NCBI GenBank assembly: GCA_020631735.1
Contig: CM036231.1
Span: 7,405,831-7,469,830 of the forward strand
Reading direction: 5' to 3'
DNA from: Saccharum officinarum
Taxonomy: Eukaryota > Streptophyta > Magnoliopsida > Poales > Poaceae
Length of the DNA: 64,000 nucleotides
The position numbers and the translations under genes were made by a program. Positions 32,965 to 45,085 of this stretch are shown here, in pieces (the first letter of the stretch is position 1; each line of letters opens with the position of its first letter). The notes under the pieces are model-generated. The model was not told where the DNA came from and searched no databases. It was given only the letters and a program-made list of their open reading frames with translations.

Positions 32965-35900
32965 TCAACTCATGTTGGAGAGGTCAAGTATGTTCAACTC
33001 ATTCTTTAGCTTGTGAAATCTCTTCTCATCAAGTGGCTTGGTGAATAGATCGGCTAATTGATCTTCGGTGCCCACACTCTCAATAGCAATGTCACCCTTT
33101 TGTTGATGATCTCTAATAAAGTGATGGCGAACATCAATATGCTTTGTTCTTTGATGTTGAACTGGATTGTTGGTTAGCTTCACGGCACTTTCATTATTAC
33201 ATAGCAATGGCACATTCTTGAAATTGATTCCAAAATCCTTCAATGTTGCCTTCATCCACAAGATTTGTGCACAACAACTACCCGCGGCGATGTATTCAGC
33301 CTCGGCGGTAGATAGTGCAATACTATTTTGCTTCTTGGATGACCATGAGACAAGTGATCTTCCCAACAATTGACATGTCCCAGAAGTGCTCTTTCTCTCC
33401 ACTTTATCACCGGCATAGTCGGAATCCGAATATCCAACTAGCTCAAAACTTGCACCTTTGGGATACCACAATCCAACATCTTGTGTATGCTTTAAGTACC
33501 TCAATATTCTCTTTGTTGCCTTCAAATGACTTTCTCTTGGTGAGGCTTGAAATCTTGCACACATACATACACTAAACATCACATCGGGCCTTGATGCTGT
33601 CACATAGAGTAGGCTACCAATCATTGATCTATATAGCTTTTGATCCACCATGTTGCCACTCTTGTCACTATCCAAACTTCCACTAGTGCCCATTGGGGTT
33701 GTAATACTCTTTGCATCTTCCATTCCAAACTTCTTGAGCATATCTTTGATGTACTTGGTTTGGCTTACAAATGTTCCTTCCTTCATTTGTTTGATTTGAA
33801 GTCCAAGAAAGAAACTAAGTTCACCAATCATTGACATTTCAAATTCCTTTGCCATCATTTTCCCAAACTCATCACAATAATCTTGATTGGTTGAACCGAA
33901 TATGATATCATCAACATATATTTGCAACACAAATAAGTCTTTCTCAATCTTCTTGGTGAATAGTGTTGTATCAACTTTGCCCATGACAAATCCTTTGGAT
34001 AGCAAGAAGTCCCTCAATCTTTCATACCATGCTCGAGGTGCTTGCTTCAATCCATACAAAGCCTTCCTTAACTTGTATACATGATTGAGTTTCTTGTCAT
34101 CTTCAAAACCGGGAGGTTGCTCCACATACACCTCCTCTTGGATGTACCCATTGAGAAATGCACTCTTCACATCCATTTGATATAGCTTGATATTATGAGC
34201 ACAAGCATAGGCAAGTAAGATCCTAATTGCTTCTAATCTTGCAACCGGGGCATAAGTTTCACCAAAGTCAAGACCCTCTATTTGTGTGTAACCTTGAGCC
34301 ACTAGTCTTGCTTTGTTCCTTATTACTATCCCATCTTGATCTTGCTTGTTGCGAAAGACCCATCTTGTTCCAATGACATTGTGATCCTTAGGCCTTTCAA
34401 CTAGTTCCCATACTTCATTTCTCTTGAAGTTGTTGAGCTCTTCATGCATTGCATTTACCCAATCCGGATCTCTCAATGCTTTATCAATGTCCTTGGGTTC
34501 TTCCATTGACACAAAAGAAGAGTGAGCACAAAATGATGTCAATCTTGATCTAGTTTGAACTCCTCTTTGTATGTCACCAATGATGGAATCCAATGGATGG
34601 TCTCTTGCAATGTTAGTTGGTTGAAGCACTTGGACTTGATTGCTTGGATGTTGATGTTGATCATGAATTGGAGATGATGAACTAGCCACTTGTTGATCTT
34701 GTTGCATTTGAGATGATGTACTAGCTTGATTTTGCATTAGAGAACCACTAGCTTGTGTAATTGGACTTTGGAGCACTTGATCTTTGTCATCATCCACATG
34801 AATTACTTGTTTTGGTCTAATATCGCCAATATCCATCTCTTTCATAGCATTACTCAATTGAGTTCCTCTCACATCATCCAAGTTATCTTCTTCATCTTGA
34901 GAGCCATTTGTTTCATCAAACTCAACATCATACACTTCTTCAAGTTGACCATTAGCCAAATTCCAAACTCTATAAGCTTTGCTAGTAGTTGAGTAACCAA
35001 GTAGGAAGCCTTCATCACATTTCTTCTCAAATTTGCTCAATCTAGTGCCTTTCTTCAAGATATAGCATTTACAACCAAATACCCGAAAGTATGCAATGTT
35101 GGGCTTTCTTCCATTTAAGATTTCATATGGTGTCTTCTCAAGGAACTTGTGGCAATAGAGACGGTTGCTATAAAAGCAAGCCGTGTTGATTGCTTCGGCC
35201 CAAAATGAATGACTCACATTATACTCATACAACATTGATCTTGCCATATCAATTAAGGTTCTATTCTTCCTTTCAACTAGGCCATTTGATTGAGGTGTAT
35301 ACTTGGCCGAGAATTGATGCTTGATTCCAAGCTCCTCACATAGCTCATCAACTCTTGTGTTTCTAAACTCACTTCCATTGTCACTTCTTATTTTCTTGAT
35401 TGTGGTCTCAAACTCATTTTGCACTCTCTTGATGAACTTCTTGAATATGTCAAATACATCACTCTTGTCCATAAGAAAGAATACCCATGTGTATCTAGTG
35501 AAATCATCCACAATCACAAAACCATACTTGTTGCCACCAATGCTTGTGTATGTAGTTGGCCCAAATAGATCCATGTGCAACAACTCAAATGCCTTGGAAG
35601 TACTCATAATGCTCTTCAATGGATGAGTGTTGCCTACTTGCTTTCCGGCTTGACATGCACTACATAGCTTATCCTTCTCAAATGTGACATCCTTCAAGCC
35701 TCTAACTAAGTCATGCTTCACTAACTTGTTCAATTGCTTCATGCCAACATGACCTAGTCTTCTATGCCATAACCAACCCATACTTGATTTGGTGAGCAAG
35801 CATGTTGAAAGTTGAGTGTCACTAGTATTGAAATCAACCAAGTATAGATTCTCATATCTAAAGCCTTTGAAGATCAAGTTAGAGCCATCAACACTAACTA

Positions 35901-36165
35901 TCTCCACATCATCAACACCAAATATGCACTTGAAACCGAGATCACACAATTGAGCAACCGAGAGAAGATTGAAGTTCAACTTTTCAACTAAGAGCACATT
36001 GGAAATGCTATGATCATTAGAGATTGCAATCCTTCCAAGAGCCTTTACATCACCCTTGCTATTGTCACCAAATATGATACTATCAATGCCACTGTCATTT
36101 GATTTGAGAGAGTTGAACATTCTTGAATCACCGGTCATATGTTGAGAGCACCCACTATCAAGCAC
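32965..36165 (-). CDS. Copia Pol polyprotein (protease, integrase, RT, RNase H)
   Basis: This is a 1066-codon uninterrupted frame. In order: aspartic protease with [12 protein letters not shown] at its start; GAG-pre-integrase ([12 protein letters not shown] and CxxC); integrase core with D,D,E-type blocks ([24 protein letters not shown]); reverse transcriptase ([28 protein letters not shown]); and RNase H ([33 protein letters not shown]). The first codon shown is GTG, in the protease start, so translation must continue from gag. Stops lie just upstream, between gag and pol. All catalytic motifs seem intact, so the copy is fairly young. Confidence 0.93.
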   Translation of the reverse strand: MLDSGCSQHMTGDSRMFNSLKSNDSGIDSIIFGDNSKGDVKALGRIAISNDHSISNVLLVEKLNFNLLSVAQLCDLGFKCIFGVDDVEIVSVDGSNLIFKGFRYENLYLVDFNTSDTQLSTCLLTKSSMGWLWHRRLGHVGMKQLNKLVKHDLVRGLKDVTFEKDKLCSACQAGKQVGNTHPLKSIMSTSKAFELLHMDLFGPTTYTSIGGNKYGFVIVDDFTRYTWVFFLMDKSDVFDIFKKFIKRVQNEFETTIKKIRSDNGSEFRNTRVDELCEELGIKHQFSAKYTPQSNGLVERKNRTLIDMARSMLYEYNVSHSFWAEAINTACFYSNRLYCHKFLEKTPYEILNGRKPNIAYFRVFGCKCYILKKGTRLSKFEKKCDEGFLLGYSTTSKAYRVWNLANGQLEEVYDVEFDETNGSQDEEDNLDDVRGTQLSNAMKEMDIGDIRPKQVIHVDDDKDQVLQSPITQASGSLMQNQASTSSQMQQDQQVASSSSPIHDQHQHPSNQVQVLQPTNIARDHPLDSIIGDIQRGVQTRSRLTSFCAHSSFVSMEEPKDIDKALRDPDWVNAMHEELNNFKRNEVWELVERPKDHNVIGTRWVFRNKQDQDGIVIRNKARLVAQGYTQIEGLDFGETYAPVARLEAIRILLAYACAHNIKLYQMDVKSAFLNGYIQEEVYVEQPPGFEDDKKLNHVYKLRKALYGLKQAPRAWYERLRDFLLSKGFVMGKVDTTLFTKKIEKDLFVLQIYVDDIIFGSTNQDYCDEFGKMMAKEFEMSMIGELSFFLGLQIKQMKEGTFVSQTKYIKDMLKKFGMEDAKSITTPMGTSGSLDSDKSGNMVDQKLYRSMIGSLLYVTASRPDVMFSVCMCARFQASPRESHLKATKRILRYLKHTQDVGLWYPKGASFELVGYSDSDYAGDKVERKSTSGTCQLLGRSLVSWSSKKQNSIALSTAEAEYIAAGSCCAQILWMKATLKDFGINFKNVPLLCNNESAVKLTNNPVQHQRTKHIDVRHHFIRDHQQKGDIAIESVGTEDQLADLFTKPLDEKRFHKLKNELNILDLSNMS

Positions 36166-36199
36166 CCAATGCCTTCCTCCGGCCTTGTAATTAACCTAC

Positions 36200-37031
36200 A
36201 AAACAAATTAATGTTTCTTAGGTACCCATACTTATTTGGGTCCTTGGAGATTAGTCACTAAGCTCTTTGGTACCCAAATGGCCTTCTTCTTTGGGCCCAC
36301 AATTGGTGTACCAACAAACCTAGCATGCACACCTTTCTCACCCTTGGTAAGCACATAACAAGAATCAAAAGGAATGTAAGGTACATTAGCATTTTTCTTG
36401 TTCTTGTTCATTTTATTGCAATTAATCTCTAGATGCCCAACTTGCTTGCATCTATTGCAATAACGACCATTGCCCTTCACAAAGCGAGGCTTTGGAGTAG
36501 CAAAGGCCGCCTTGCCCTTCTTGGAGTATAGCCTAATCCCTCTTTGTAAGAGAGAACCTTTGGCTACCCAAGCATTTTAGCAAGCGGGCATCCCCACCAT
36601 AGGCATTGCCTAATGCGCGGGTGAGATCATCCACCTCTCTCTGAGAGTCTCAACCACAAGTGATGAATCACTAGTAGTAGAGGTAGAGTTGGTTGTGGTG
36701 GATGATGATGAGCTACATGAAGCATTAGTAGGACTAACAAATAAAGAATCATCAATAATATCACATGTTAGTCCAATATCACAAGTGACAATCACTTGCT
36801 CCTCCTTAGCTTCCTTCATGAACTTTTCCAACTTAAGGTCCTTTTCGTTGATGAGCTCAAGTAGAGTGGAGTGGGCTTCCTTAAGCCTAGTGTGAGCAAT
36901 TTCAAGATCCTCGTGGTCTTCCTTTAGACACTCACGAGAAGCCTCTAGCTCATCAAAAGATTTTCCTAAGAGCTTTAGCTCCTTGTTCAATTCCTGCACT
37001 CCTTACTCTTTTTGAGAGCAATCAGCTCCTC
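36200..37031 (-). pseudogene. Copia gag, C-terminal part with zinc knuckle
   Basis: A frame at 36999-36610 encodes a glutamate- and lysine-rich coiled-coil part of Gag. A second frame at 36480-36232 carries the knuckle C-x2-C-x4-H-x4-C (CNRCKQVGHLEINC). An extra base in a GAGAGAGG run near 36645 appears to shift the frame, and stop codons near 36232 and 36195 separate gag from pol. The N-terminal part is lost in the N gap. Confidence 0.75.
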
Positions 37032-37131
37032 NNNNNNNNNNNNNNNNNNNNNNNNNNNNNNNNNNNNNNNNNNNNNNNNNNNNNNNNNNNNNNNNNNNNN
37101 NNNNNNNNNNNNNNNNNNNNNNNNNNNNNNN
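37032..37131. other. Assembly gap (100 N)
   Basis: There are exactly 100 ambiguous bases, the usual placeholder for a gap of unknown size. It removes the 5' end of the copia element and the rest of the gypsy element, so continuity across it should not be assumed. Confidence 0.99.
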
Positions 37132-38707
37132 TCGATGAGCTATCTAGCGACAAATAACGAACTATAATTACACTGGCCCTTTGTTGCTTCTCTTCTCACG
37201 CTGGACAAGACCAGCAGCTAGAGGTGGGAGTTCATTGGGGGAGTCTGATTAGACACATCGTGGATACATTCGGCCTGAGGAGGATAGAGATTTAGATTTT
37301 GTTTGTTCATGAGCTTTTCTGAATAGATCTACATGTCCTCTGCTTGGTGGGGTTGCAGGTGAGGACGCACGCGATCCAGCGCACTAGAACATCGACAGTA
37401 CCATCAAGGCCGCCAACAGCATCCTCTCTCAATGGCTAGCTGAACTCATTGCATTGAGAATATAGTAATCTTGCAAGTTACCGTTGTTGGCTTGGTCAAG
37501 CTTTAAGTGCAAATGTTGCAATTTTGCACCTTCACTTAGCTTCTGTGATTTTGGGCATCGTGGTTTAGGCTTTGTTGTATGTCTATGTGATAAATAAAAA
37601 ATAATAATAGCTCTCTCTCTACAAGAAACTTGTATCTCATTCTATGCTTGATATCAAGATATTCATTGCCTTTTGATTGTTTGACTTGCATTAAAAAATC
37701 CTATAGTGTTAGCATGGACAATATTTCTACCACAAGCTTGGTTGCTTGATTTAATTTATATGATGATCAAATTATTCGAAGCAATGTTGTTGCTTTCTGC
37801 TTCACTATTTTTCACAAAATTAAGGATGGTAAATATCTTCTAAGAAGGAAATGTTTATAGGAAACTGTCGAATCTTGGTTGCATTTCGGCCCAACACTCA
37901 AATGTTGCCATCGAGTTCACAATTATTGTCACCATTATCTTCTCTATTATAAAGGAACACTTAAAACTATCCTACATACACCTAAAAATTATCCACCATT
38001 GAGACTCCCCATCACTATACACCAAAAAAATTGTACCTAGGATTCCAACATTATTAAAATCTAAGGCTCATAATCCTCTCTTATAGGCTTTAACTTGATC
38101 CGATGAATCCCTCTTCCGTCCGAAAAAAACTCTACACCTGCATCTACCCGACAACACGATTTATTTTATCCACGTGCATCTTGGATCACAAATTATTGAT
38201 CTAAACTATGTCATGGCAAAAAAATGCATTAAAAACTTAAAAAATAAGTTGTAACGATATTGGTTATTAGTATCCAAAACAAAAAAATCATTTAGATTTT
38301 TCATATATACTCGAACCGGTGTAGATGATGGTATAGAGATGCGGCGGAACTTATTTGTGAATTTATTGCGCATAAAAGAAATGGGTATCGGAGATTTCTT
38401 TCTGCCGATATAAAACATTATCTTAGTCGTATCACGGAAAGGTCTATACAGTAGAGTTTGTGAGCCTGCGACGCCACGCTCTCTGTGACTAGGTTACTTG
38501 CACGAACTTTTTTTTTTGGATTAAATGTCACTTTAACGTTGGTATTTATTAAATATCACAATATTATTATCTTATCGTACGACCCGTGTGTTTTTAGTAC
38601 AAAAGTTTAATTATTCCGTAGCAACGTACGGGCACGCTACCTAGTCAAACACAGATATAACAAACATCCTGACATCAATGTCGTTTATTTAACAGGCACG
38701 GACGATA
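37132..38707. other. Intergenic, possible exon remnant at the left end
   Basis: Near 37370-37470 on the plus strand a splice-acceptor-like TTGCAG is followed by a short frame reading DSTIKAANSILSQWLAELIA. This may be the last exon of a gene or gene fragment lying in the gap, which I cannot identify. The rest is AT-rich, with nothing recognised. Confidence 0.3.
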
Positions 38708-38915
38708 CTCCCTCTATCCTTATTTAACTATCGCTATGTGAAATATGTTGGTCAAACTTTCTTAATTTTGACTAGATTTAGAGAAAATATTAGCAGGACT
38801 TGTATCTTCAAATAAATTTACTATAAAAATAGATTCAATGATCACCTAATAATAATAATTATGTCTTATAAATATTAATACTTTTTTTATATATATGTAG
38901 TTAATTTTTTTCTCG
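38708..38915. mobile_element. Stowaway-like MITE (one end clear)
   Basis: It begins CTCCCTCTATCC after a TA, followed by the common grass sequence around GTTGGTCAAACTTT and ATAAATATTAATA. The right end is degraded. Confidence 0.5.
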
Positions 38916-39469
38916 AATACGCATAAGCCTCACGTATTATTTCATTTAAGGAGAGTTTATGTTAAAGGGCGCCGGCTGTGCCGGGATTACGTTGAGGCTA
39001 CATGTTTTAAATTAACAACCGTGGCGTCACACCCTGCTAGCGCTCCCAGTCCGGTGGCTCCGGCGTCGATCCAACGTTCACCTTCGGCCTTGACGATCTG
39101 CAGGAGTTCGCTGATTGAGGTTGAGGAGCCTCGGAAACACCATGCGTTGCGACTTGCCAAGACACTAAAGCACGAGAGCACGAGAGATACGACTTGCACA
39201 GGCCACAACTCAACATGCCACGACGAAAGTGTCCCAAAACACTTCCCCGACTGTTTTCTTCAGGCTTGGCAACTGATGTTTCGGACCAGTGTCAAGCTCT
39301 TGCTGCAAACCAATGCGGCACTCACGGGCTCACGGCTAAGCCGCGCTTCCACCTTGAAGTGTTCCCTACAATCGTTTGCACTGCATGTTCAGAAACCTGA
39401 TCAAACAACTGCAGCGCTGGTCTGGAACAAACCTTTTTTTTAGAACGTCTGCGACACACATCGGACATA
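38916..39469. other. Spacer, no gene recognised
   Basis: Open frames of up to 140 codons exist on both strands near 39021-39443 but show no domain or splice-consistent model. I see nothing that supports a gene. Confidence 0.4.
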
Positions 39470-39650
39470 CTCCCTCCGTAGTTTAGTATATCCAATTATA
39501 GATAAAAATATATAAATATTTATAATATGAAATAAATATCATTAAATTAATTATAAAATGTATTTTCATAATAAATTGATTTGGAGCCATAAATGTGAAT
39601 ATTATTTATTAGAAACTTGGTCAAACGCAAATCACTTTAACTCGCACGTA
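39470..39650. mobile_element. Stowaway-like MITE remnant
   Basis: It begins CTCCCTCCGTAG after a TA and continues with the AT-rich body typical of these grass MITEs (ATTAATTATAAAATG, TTGGTCAAACGCAAA). The right inverted end is missing. Confidence 0.5.
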
Positions 39651-39726
39651 ACCCATAGTTACATTTTTGGGGACAGATGTAATACCAAGCAACAAGCCTG
39701 AACACCAGCTTATTACACACGGCAGT

Positions 39727-40610
39727 GCTAGCGCCCCGACATCCTGCTGGACGCACTTTGTTTTGTCCGCACACATAGGACCCGCACCGCCCGAACGTCG
39801 CTCACACCGCCCGACTCTCCGTTCGCCCCCCCTGCTTCCCCCGCCTGGACATTTGCGCCTGTTTGGTGGCGCCCTAGCAGCTGCTGCAGGTGGAAACCCA
39901 ACAGCAACACCCAATCTACTTTTGAAACATCGAGATGAAACATTTACAAACATGGTTATGAAGACAGATGAAACACTTTGCGTCTGAAACACTTACAAAA
40001 AAAACACAAGAAAACACTTGAAAAAGCTATTGCAAAACATATAAAAACATCCATATAAAACTCGCAACATATGTCTAAAACATATGCAACATCCAAATAA
40101 GCACACTTGCAATATACATCTGAAAAAGCAGATGAAACATTTGGAACGGACGCTTGCAACATACGTGTACAACTATTGCAACATCCCGATCTATTTTTAC
40201 AACATCCATATGAAACACTTGCAACACACATCTGAAACATCTGAAACAATTGAAACGTACTCTTGCATGCGCTTTGAGCACAATATCTCCTTGCTGCTGG
40301 TCAGAATGGAGGCTCGTCATTGTGTGGTGTTCACCAGAGGTAGCGGCCCGGCAACACTTGTAGGCGGCAGTGGCTGCACGTCGCGGAAGGGAGGCATCGG
40401 CAGCACGAGCGGCGGGGAGGCCACGGCTGCGCGACTTGGAGAGGGTAACAGCATGGCACGCCTGACAAGACCAACAACCGAGTGCCGCGACTCAGATACG
40501 GCCGCGCGCCGTGCTGGCAAGGCCAGTGCCCAAACGTTACGCCTTGGAGGCGGCCGAGCGCTGCGCCTAGCAGGGTCAGCGGCCATGCACTAGGAGGCAA
40601 CTAGCAAGCA
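39727..40610 (+). mobile_element. TTGCA-rich non-autonomous element, copy 1
   Basis: At 39895-40270 there are many spaced copies of GAAACA(C/T)TTGCAACA-type motifs, with GC-rich unique-looking blocks on either side. The same sequence in reverse occurs at 49310-49690. The left end may be the GCGCCCCGACATCC motif at 39733, related to the ends of the other copy. No coding capacity; the superfamily is not determined. Confidence 0.5.
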
Positions 40611-41257
40611 GATAAAAAGCGATCGGAAGAGAAACGAGTGAATAGCAATGAGTAGATTAGATTTGTTTTTTTTAGAAACAAAAGAACATGAATCGTTGGG
40701 CTGACGTCCCGGCCCAGCAATGAAGCATCCGGGGTGGATGGACGGTTCAGAACACAGCTGTTAATAGTCTTCAGACGACAAACGACATTCACCCACTCTG
40801 GCCCAAACACGGCGACAACAGAGCACTGGTGCCTTGCCATCCGTGGAAAGAGCGCAACAAAAAAGGCACAGTTCTCTTGCGTTTTGGAGAGGAAAAAAGT
40901 GTCCCATGTGGGGAGAAATTATTCCAACACCCAGTTTGCTCCAGCACACGGACGAATTGTAGAACCTCCAAATAAGAAAATATCAACAGAGACTGGAGGT
41001 TTGGAATACAGACATACACCACAACCCGTCAACCCCTACGGTTCACAACCCCTACGCCATACAGTATACATACAGTTGTTTGCCTATCATTCATATCACC
41101 ATATTCGACAGATTCTGATGGCTTCGGAATGTTTCCTCATGTTTGTGACTGAACCAATTATTAGAAACCTGTATTCGATGCTCTTACCTTCATCCAGTAA
41201 CTGAGGTGGGAATCCAACAATGCTACACATCTTGCAACAGCAGTTTCCTTTTACGAA

Positions 41258-44151
41258 TCAGCCTTGGAACGAGCTTAGTGCTCTAATGACATGTTCGTAC
41301 ACTTTGATGCCCCTCAGGAATACCTTATCTTCCAGAAACTGCAGCATTGAGATCAACATTGATTTTGAGCACCACATTCTGGACAAGGACAAGGAAAGGA
41401 AAGAGGTAGCGGCCTGGTTTCAGTTACCTCATTATGGTCGTGTAGTAGTATTGGAGTATTTGTCATCGGAGAAAACCCAAGGGCAGGAATGCCCAGCTGC
41501 CTCACAAAGCGTGAATCTGTGGTTGAAGATAAGATCTCGGGCTTAGATAGCTTTCCACCCGCTGAGGTGATAGCCTTCTCAAATATGGGCCACCATGGGT
41601 TTGACTCATCTGTTGCTGTAAATATGGGACGCCCAGCCACATCTGTTACTGGACCTTTCTGCGTTAGCTGTATGACAACAGGGATTTCAGGGAATGCAGT
41701 ACTTGGTTTAGTTTCAGATATGGAAGATATGGAAATGACGGCGAAACTAATTTTTTCACCTGGTAAGTCAAGTTTTTATGAGCTGGTGCCCATTCCTCTT
41801 TGACTCTTCGTTTGATCTGTTCAATATCTTCAGTTGGAGGAAGGCGGAGATCAAACCCAACCTCTGCTTCTGAAGGTTGCATATTCATCACAAAACCCTG
41901 CAACAATCTGTCATTAGAGACTACAGGCCACAAATAAATTGCACCGTACTGTTGAATTTGGTGCATGCCACTATCTGTGACCTGAGAATTTCTCTTAAAA
42001 TAAAATAAAATGGAGATTTGCACAGTAATGCAGATAACTGATTAAGTGCTGATTTTTTGTGTCATGTTTGGATTAAATTATGAGTACAAATTAATTAGTG
42101 CTGTAGTACACATGTGGTGAAATAAAAGGGAATACAGAGAGTTCATTAATCATTAATCCATATGTATGTTTAAGTACAGTTCTCGATCAAATGGGATGAT
42201 CATACACTGATCGTATCACATTGCTAATTTTTGGAAAAAGTATGGGACTTCAACCAGAACTATCATCAACATGGTTTCCTTTGCCCTTTAATTTTGTTTA
42301 GTTGGTTTTGGCCTAACAAAATTCAAAAGATAACAGTGTGGTAACCATATTCAATTGGTTCATATCCTTGAGCTTGCTTATCAAAATCACATATAAGACA
42401 AGTTGACCTCTAGAAATTTGATGATATGCGTAATAGGAATTCTTCAGACTGTTAATCCAGGCTTACTTATCCAATTAGTAAAGAAAGCAAGCAAAATTTG
42501 AAAACATTTTGTCATTACAGGTTTTCCCTTTTTACAAAAAAGAACATTTGCAGGTCCAATGATACTTGAATAATAAGAATATAGCTAAAAATTGCATAAT
42601 ATAATTTAGTCTTACAAATAAGGAACAGAGGGATGAAAATGTAACATTAGAAAACCAAGGGACCAAAAACAACAAGAATGGTTTAAGGACCAAACAGGAT
42701 AACGAACCAGAGGTCAAAAACAATTGCACATTTGTTTGCGGCCAATTTCAATAGCATACACTTTTAAGGTCTGAAAGGAAGATAATGTCCCAGAAATTGT
42801 CTGGCATATGCTGACAGCTATACTTAAGTGTTCCATTATATTCATTTTTATTGGACCTATTTAACATTTTTACAATATTTGTTTATTATTGTGTAGGTTG
42901 TAGATAGTATTTGCACATCATAGCTTGCATGTTCTCTCCGATCGAGAATGAAAAACATTTTATAGTATAGTACTTTAATCCTATAATGTTTGGGTAAAAT
43001 TGTACCCATCATAAAACGACTAGGCAGGGCCAGTTATTCATTTGCTTCGTTGTTTTAAGGTATGCAGTTGATCCGTTGATTATAAAGTCACTAACACGCA
43101 AACATAAAACCACATATATCTAAATGTTAAAAAGCATGGTGGTTGCGTGCACAACAATAGGTTCCCAGGCATTTCCGGAAGGATTTCAATTCATTAGCTA
43201 TTTTGGTTGTGGTTGTTGTTGAAACACCATTGCTACCAGGAGTACTATTGTATCAAAAGTTTAATTAGATAGCACCATTGCTATACTTACCGTGGGGCTT
43301 GGTATGCCGGCCTTCATGTACACAGGATTCACCGAGACCACCTCCCCAGGACCCCTCTCCCCGGACTTCACCATCCTGAACTGCGCATCCCTGAACCCAG
43401 CGATGGTCTCCACGGAATCCATCAAATTGTCCACGGCGGCGCCGTCGAACATCCTCGACCCATGCCCCGGCGCCCCCGCCGCCTTCACGATGAGCCTCCA
43501 CACCAGCCTATCCGCGTAGAAAACCCTGAACACATCCGTCGGCGACGCCTGCCCCTCGTCGAGCATGAACCCGATGTTGAGGGCGCGGAACTCCTCCGAC
43601 TGGGCGAACTTGTCGAACCCATCCGCGCCGCCGATCTCCTCGTCGGGGACCAGCGAGATGTGGACGGTGCGGGCGGGCGCGAACCCGGCCGCCTGGAGGC
43701 CCCGGATCGCCTCGAAGTACTGGACGGGGAGGCACTTGTCGTCCTGCGCGCCGCGCGCGTAGACGCGGCCCGTGGCCGGGTCGCGGTGCGCCGCGAACGG
43801 CGGGTGCGCCCAGTGCTCGGGCTCCGCGGGCACGGAGTCGATGTGGGAGTTGAGGAGCACGGAGGGGAGGGACGGATCGGAGCCCCGCCAGGTGAGGAGG
43901 AGCAGCGGCTTGGTCTTGCACGGGGTAAAGTGGAGCGTGGTGGTCTGGAGACCGAGCGAGGCGGCGTAGGGTAGGAGGAAGGCGGCGGCGCCGGCGTAGT
44001 CGGGGGACGGGTGCGCCGTTCGGATGCGGAGGTATTCCTGGAAGCGGGCGACCTGGTCGGACTCGAGAGCCGTGAACGGGTGGGCGAGACGGGGGAAGCC
44101 GGAGAGGAGGACGACGAAGGCGAGCAGGAGACAACGGAGAGGCGGCGGCAT
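41258..44151 (-). CDS. ACY1: Aminoacylase-1-like peptidase (M20 family)
   Basis: The enzyme releases acetyl or acyl groups from N-acyl-L-amino acids (EC 3.5.1.14 by family). Exons: 44151-43291, 41897-41760, 41667-41428, 41338-41258, all GT/AG and all phase 0, giving 439 residues. Residues 1-25 form a signal peptide, so the product likely enters the secretory path. Metal and catalytic motifs are present: SHIDSVPAE (His103), GAQDDK (Asp137), PDEEIGG (Glu171, Glu172), MLDEG (Glu199) and LLHDHNE (His409/His411). NPWW and SSTTDSRF blocks match plant aminoacylases. An in-frame ATG 18 codons upstream (44203-44205) would bury the signal peptide, so the ATG at 44149-44151 is preferred. The gene looks intact. 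Confidence 0.93.
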
Positions 44152-44379
44152 CGTGTGGTCGATGCGCTGCGACTGCGAGCTGAGCTTCCAGCGAAGTGTC
44201 CCCATTCACACTGTTTGTTCGGTTGACTCACAGGACCACTGAAGGTCTGGACTCTGGAGCGGCTCGTGTGTGAAGTCTGTCTGACGTGGGCCGGACCGGC
44301 CTGACCCGAGGCAGATCGAAGATCACTTGCGGGTCACGTCGGATGTTTTATAGTGTCAAAGATGTGGTCGGATACTAAT

Positions 44380-44580
44380 AAAAAAAACTAATTACATAAC
44401 TCAGCATAAGTCGAATTTATAGCACAACATTGTTAAATCATGAATTAATTAGATTTAAAAATTCGTCTCGTAAATTTATCGCAATATGTGTAATTAGTTA
44501 TTTTTTTGTCTACTCCATGTATGTGTTTAAACATCCGATGCAAAGTGAAATTTTTTTACGAAGGAACTAAACACCCCCTT
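44380..44580. mobile_element. MITE-like AT-rich remnant upstream of the aminoacylase gene
   Basis: Blocks AAATTCGTCTCGTAAATTT and GTAATTAGTTATTTTTTTG followed by AACTAAACACCCCC at the right end are typical of widespread grass MITEs. The left terminus is not recognisable. Confidence 0.45.
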
Positions 44581-44759
44581 ATCAAATGTCAGTTCTCCAT
44601 TGTGCACCACAAACTTTGCAGATATAAGCAGATGACACCCGGTATAACAATTCTAAATTTCAAGGATAGCGAGTAAAAATCTGGATTTCAAGTATGGCAG
44701 ATAATGAGATAATTGCACAAATGGCACTCATTATTTGCCACCATCTGCAAGGAAATCAA

Positions 44760-44908
44760 GGCCTTGTTCGGCTGGCTGCCAGCCAGCCAGCAGTGCTTTT
44801 CTCTCACATTAATTCAGCATCAGCCACCAGCCACCTGTCAGCCAGCAGTATTTTTCTCTCACAACAAATCAACGCCAGCCACCAGCCACCAGCCAGCCGA
44901 ACAAGGCC
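44760..44908. mobile_element. Short MITE with GGCCTTGTTCGGCTGGCTG ends
   Basis: The left end GGCCTTGTTCGGCTGGCTG and the right end CAGCCAGCCGAACAAGGCC are perfect inverses of 19 bp. The interior has repeated GCCAGCCACCAG units. CAAG occurs on both outer sides. A second member of the family is at 51261-51389. Confidence 0.85.
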
Positions 44909-45085
44909 AAGATGAAAGGACGACCTCAAAATTCCACACGAGTATAAGTTGCTAGCCATTAAGTCATGTATCATGTATCAACCGGCTGTTTTGTCCATCA
45001 TATGAGTTTCCTTTTGAAATAAATATGACAGAACTGTCCTCCTAAGGTAGTTAACACGGGAAGTACACACTGATAAAACGTGAAT

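Larger units (their letters stand above)
29806..37031 (-). mobile_element. Ty1/copia retrotransposon, Sirevirus-like, interrupted by gap
   Basis: In minus orientation the order is gag with zinc knuckle, protease, integrase, reverse transcriptase, RNase H, a long non-coding spacer, the polypurine tract and a 1976-bp 3' LTR. Integrase before reverse transcriptase defines Ty1/copia. The long LTR, the spacer between pol and LTR and repeated polypurine tracts fit Sireviruses (SIRE/Maximus lineage; family knowledge). It is inserted in the gypsy integrase region; the flank at its 3' end is GCCGG (29801-29805). The gag 5' end and the 5' LTR are missing in or beyond the N gap. Confidence 0.88.

Noticed and set aside
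33167..35626. Plus-strand frames of 60-100 codons opposite the copia pol
   Set aside because: They are antisense readings of the pol frame and have no features of their own.
43265..44242. Long frames on both strands within aminoacylase exon 1
   Set aside because: Out-of-frame readings of a very GC-rich exon; only the frame with the M20 motifs and clean splice site is real.
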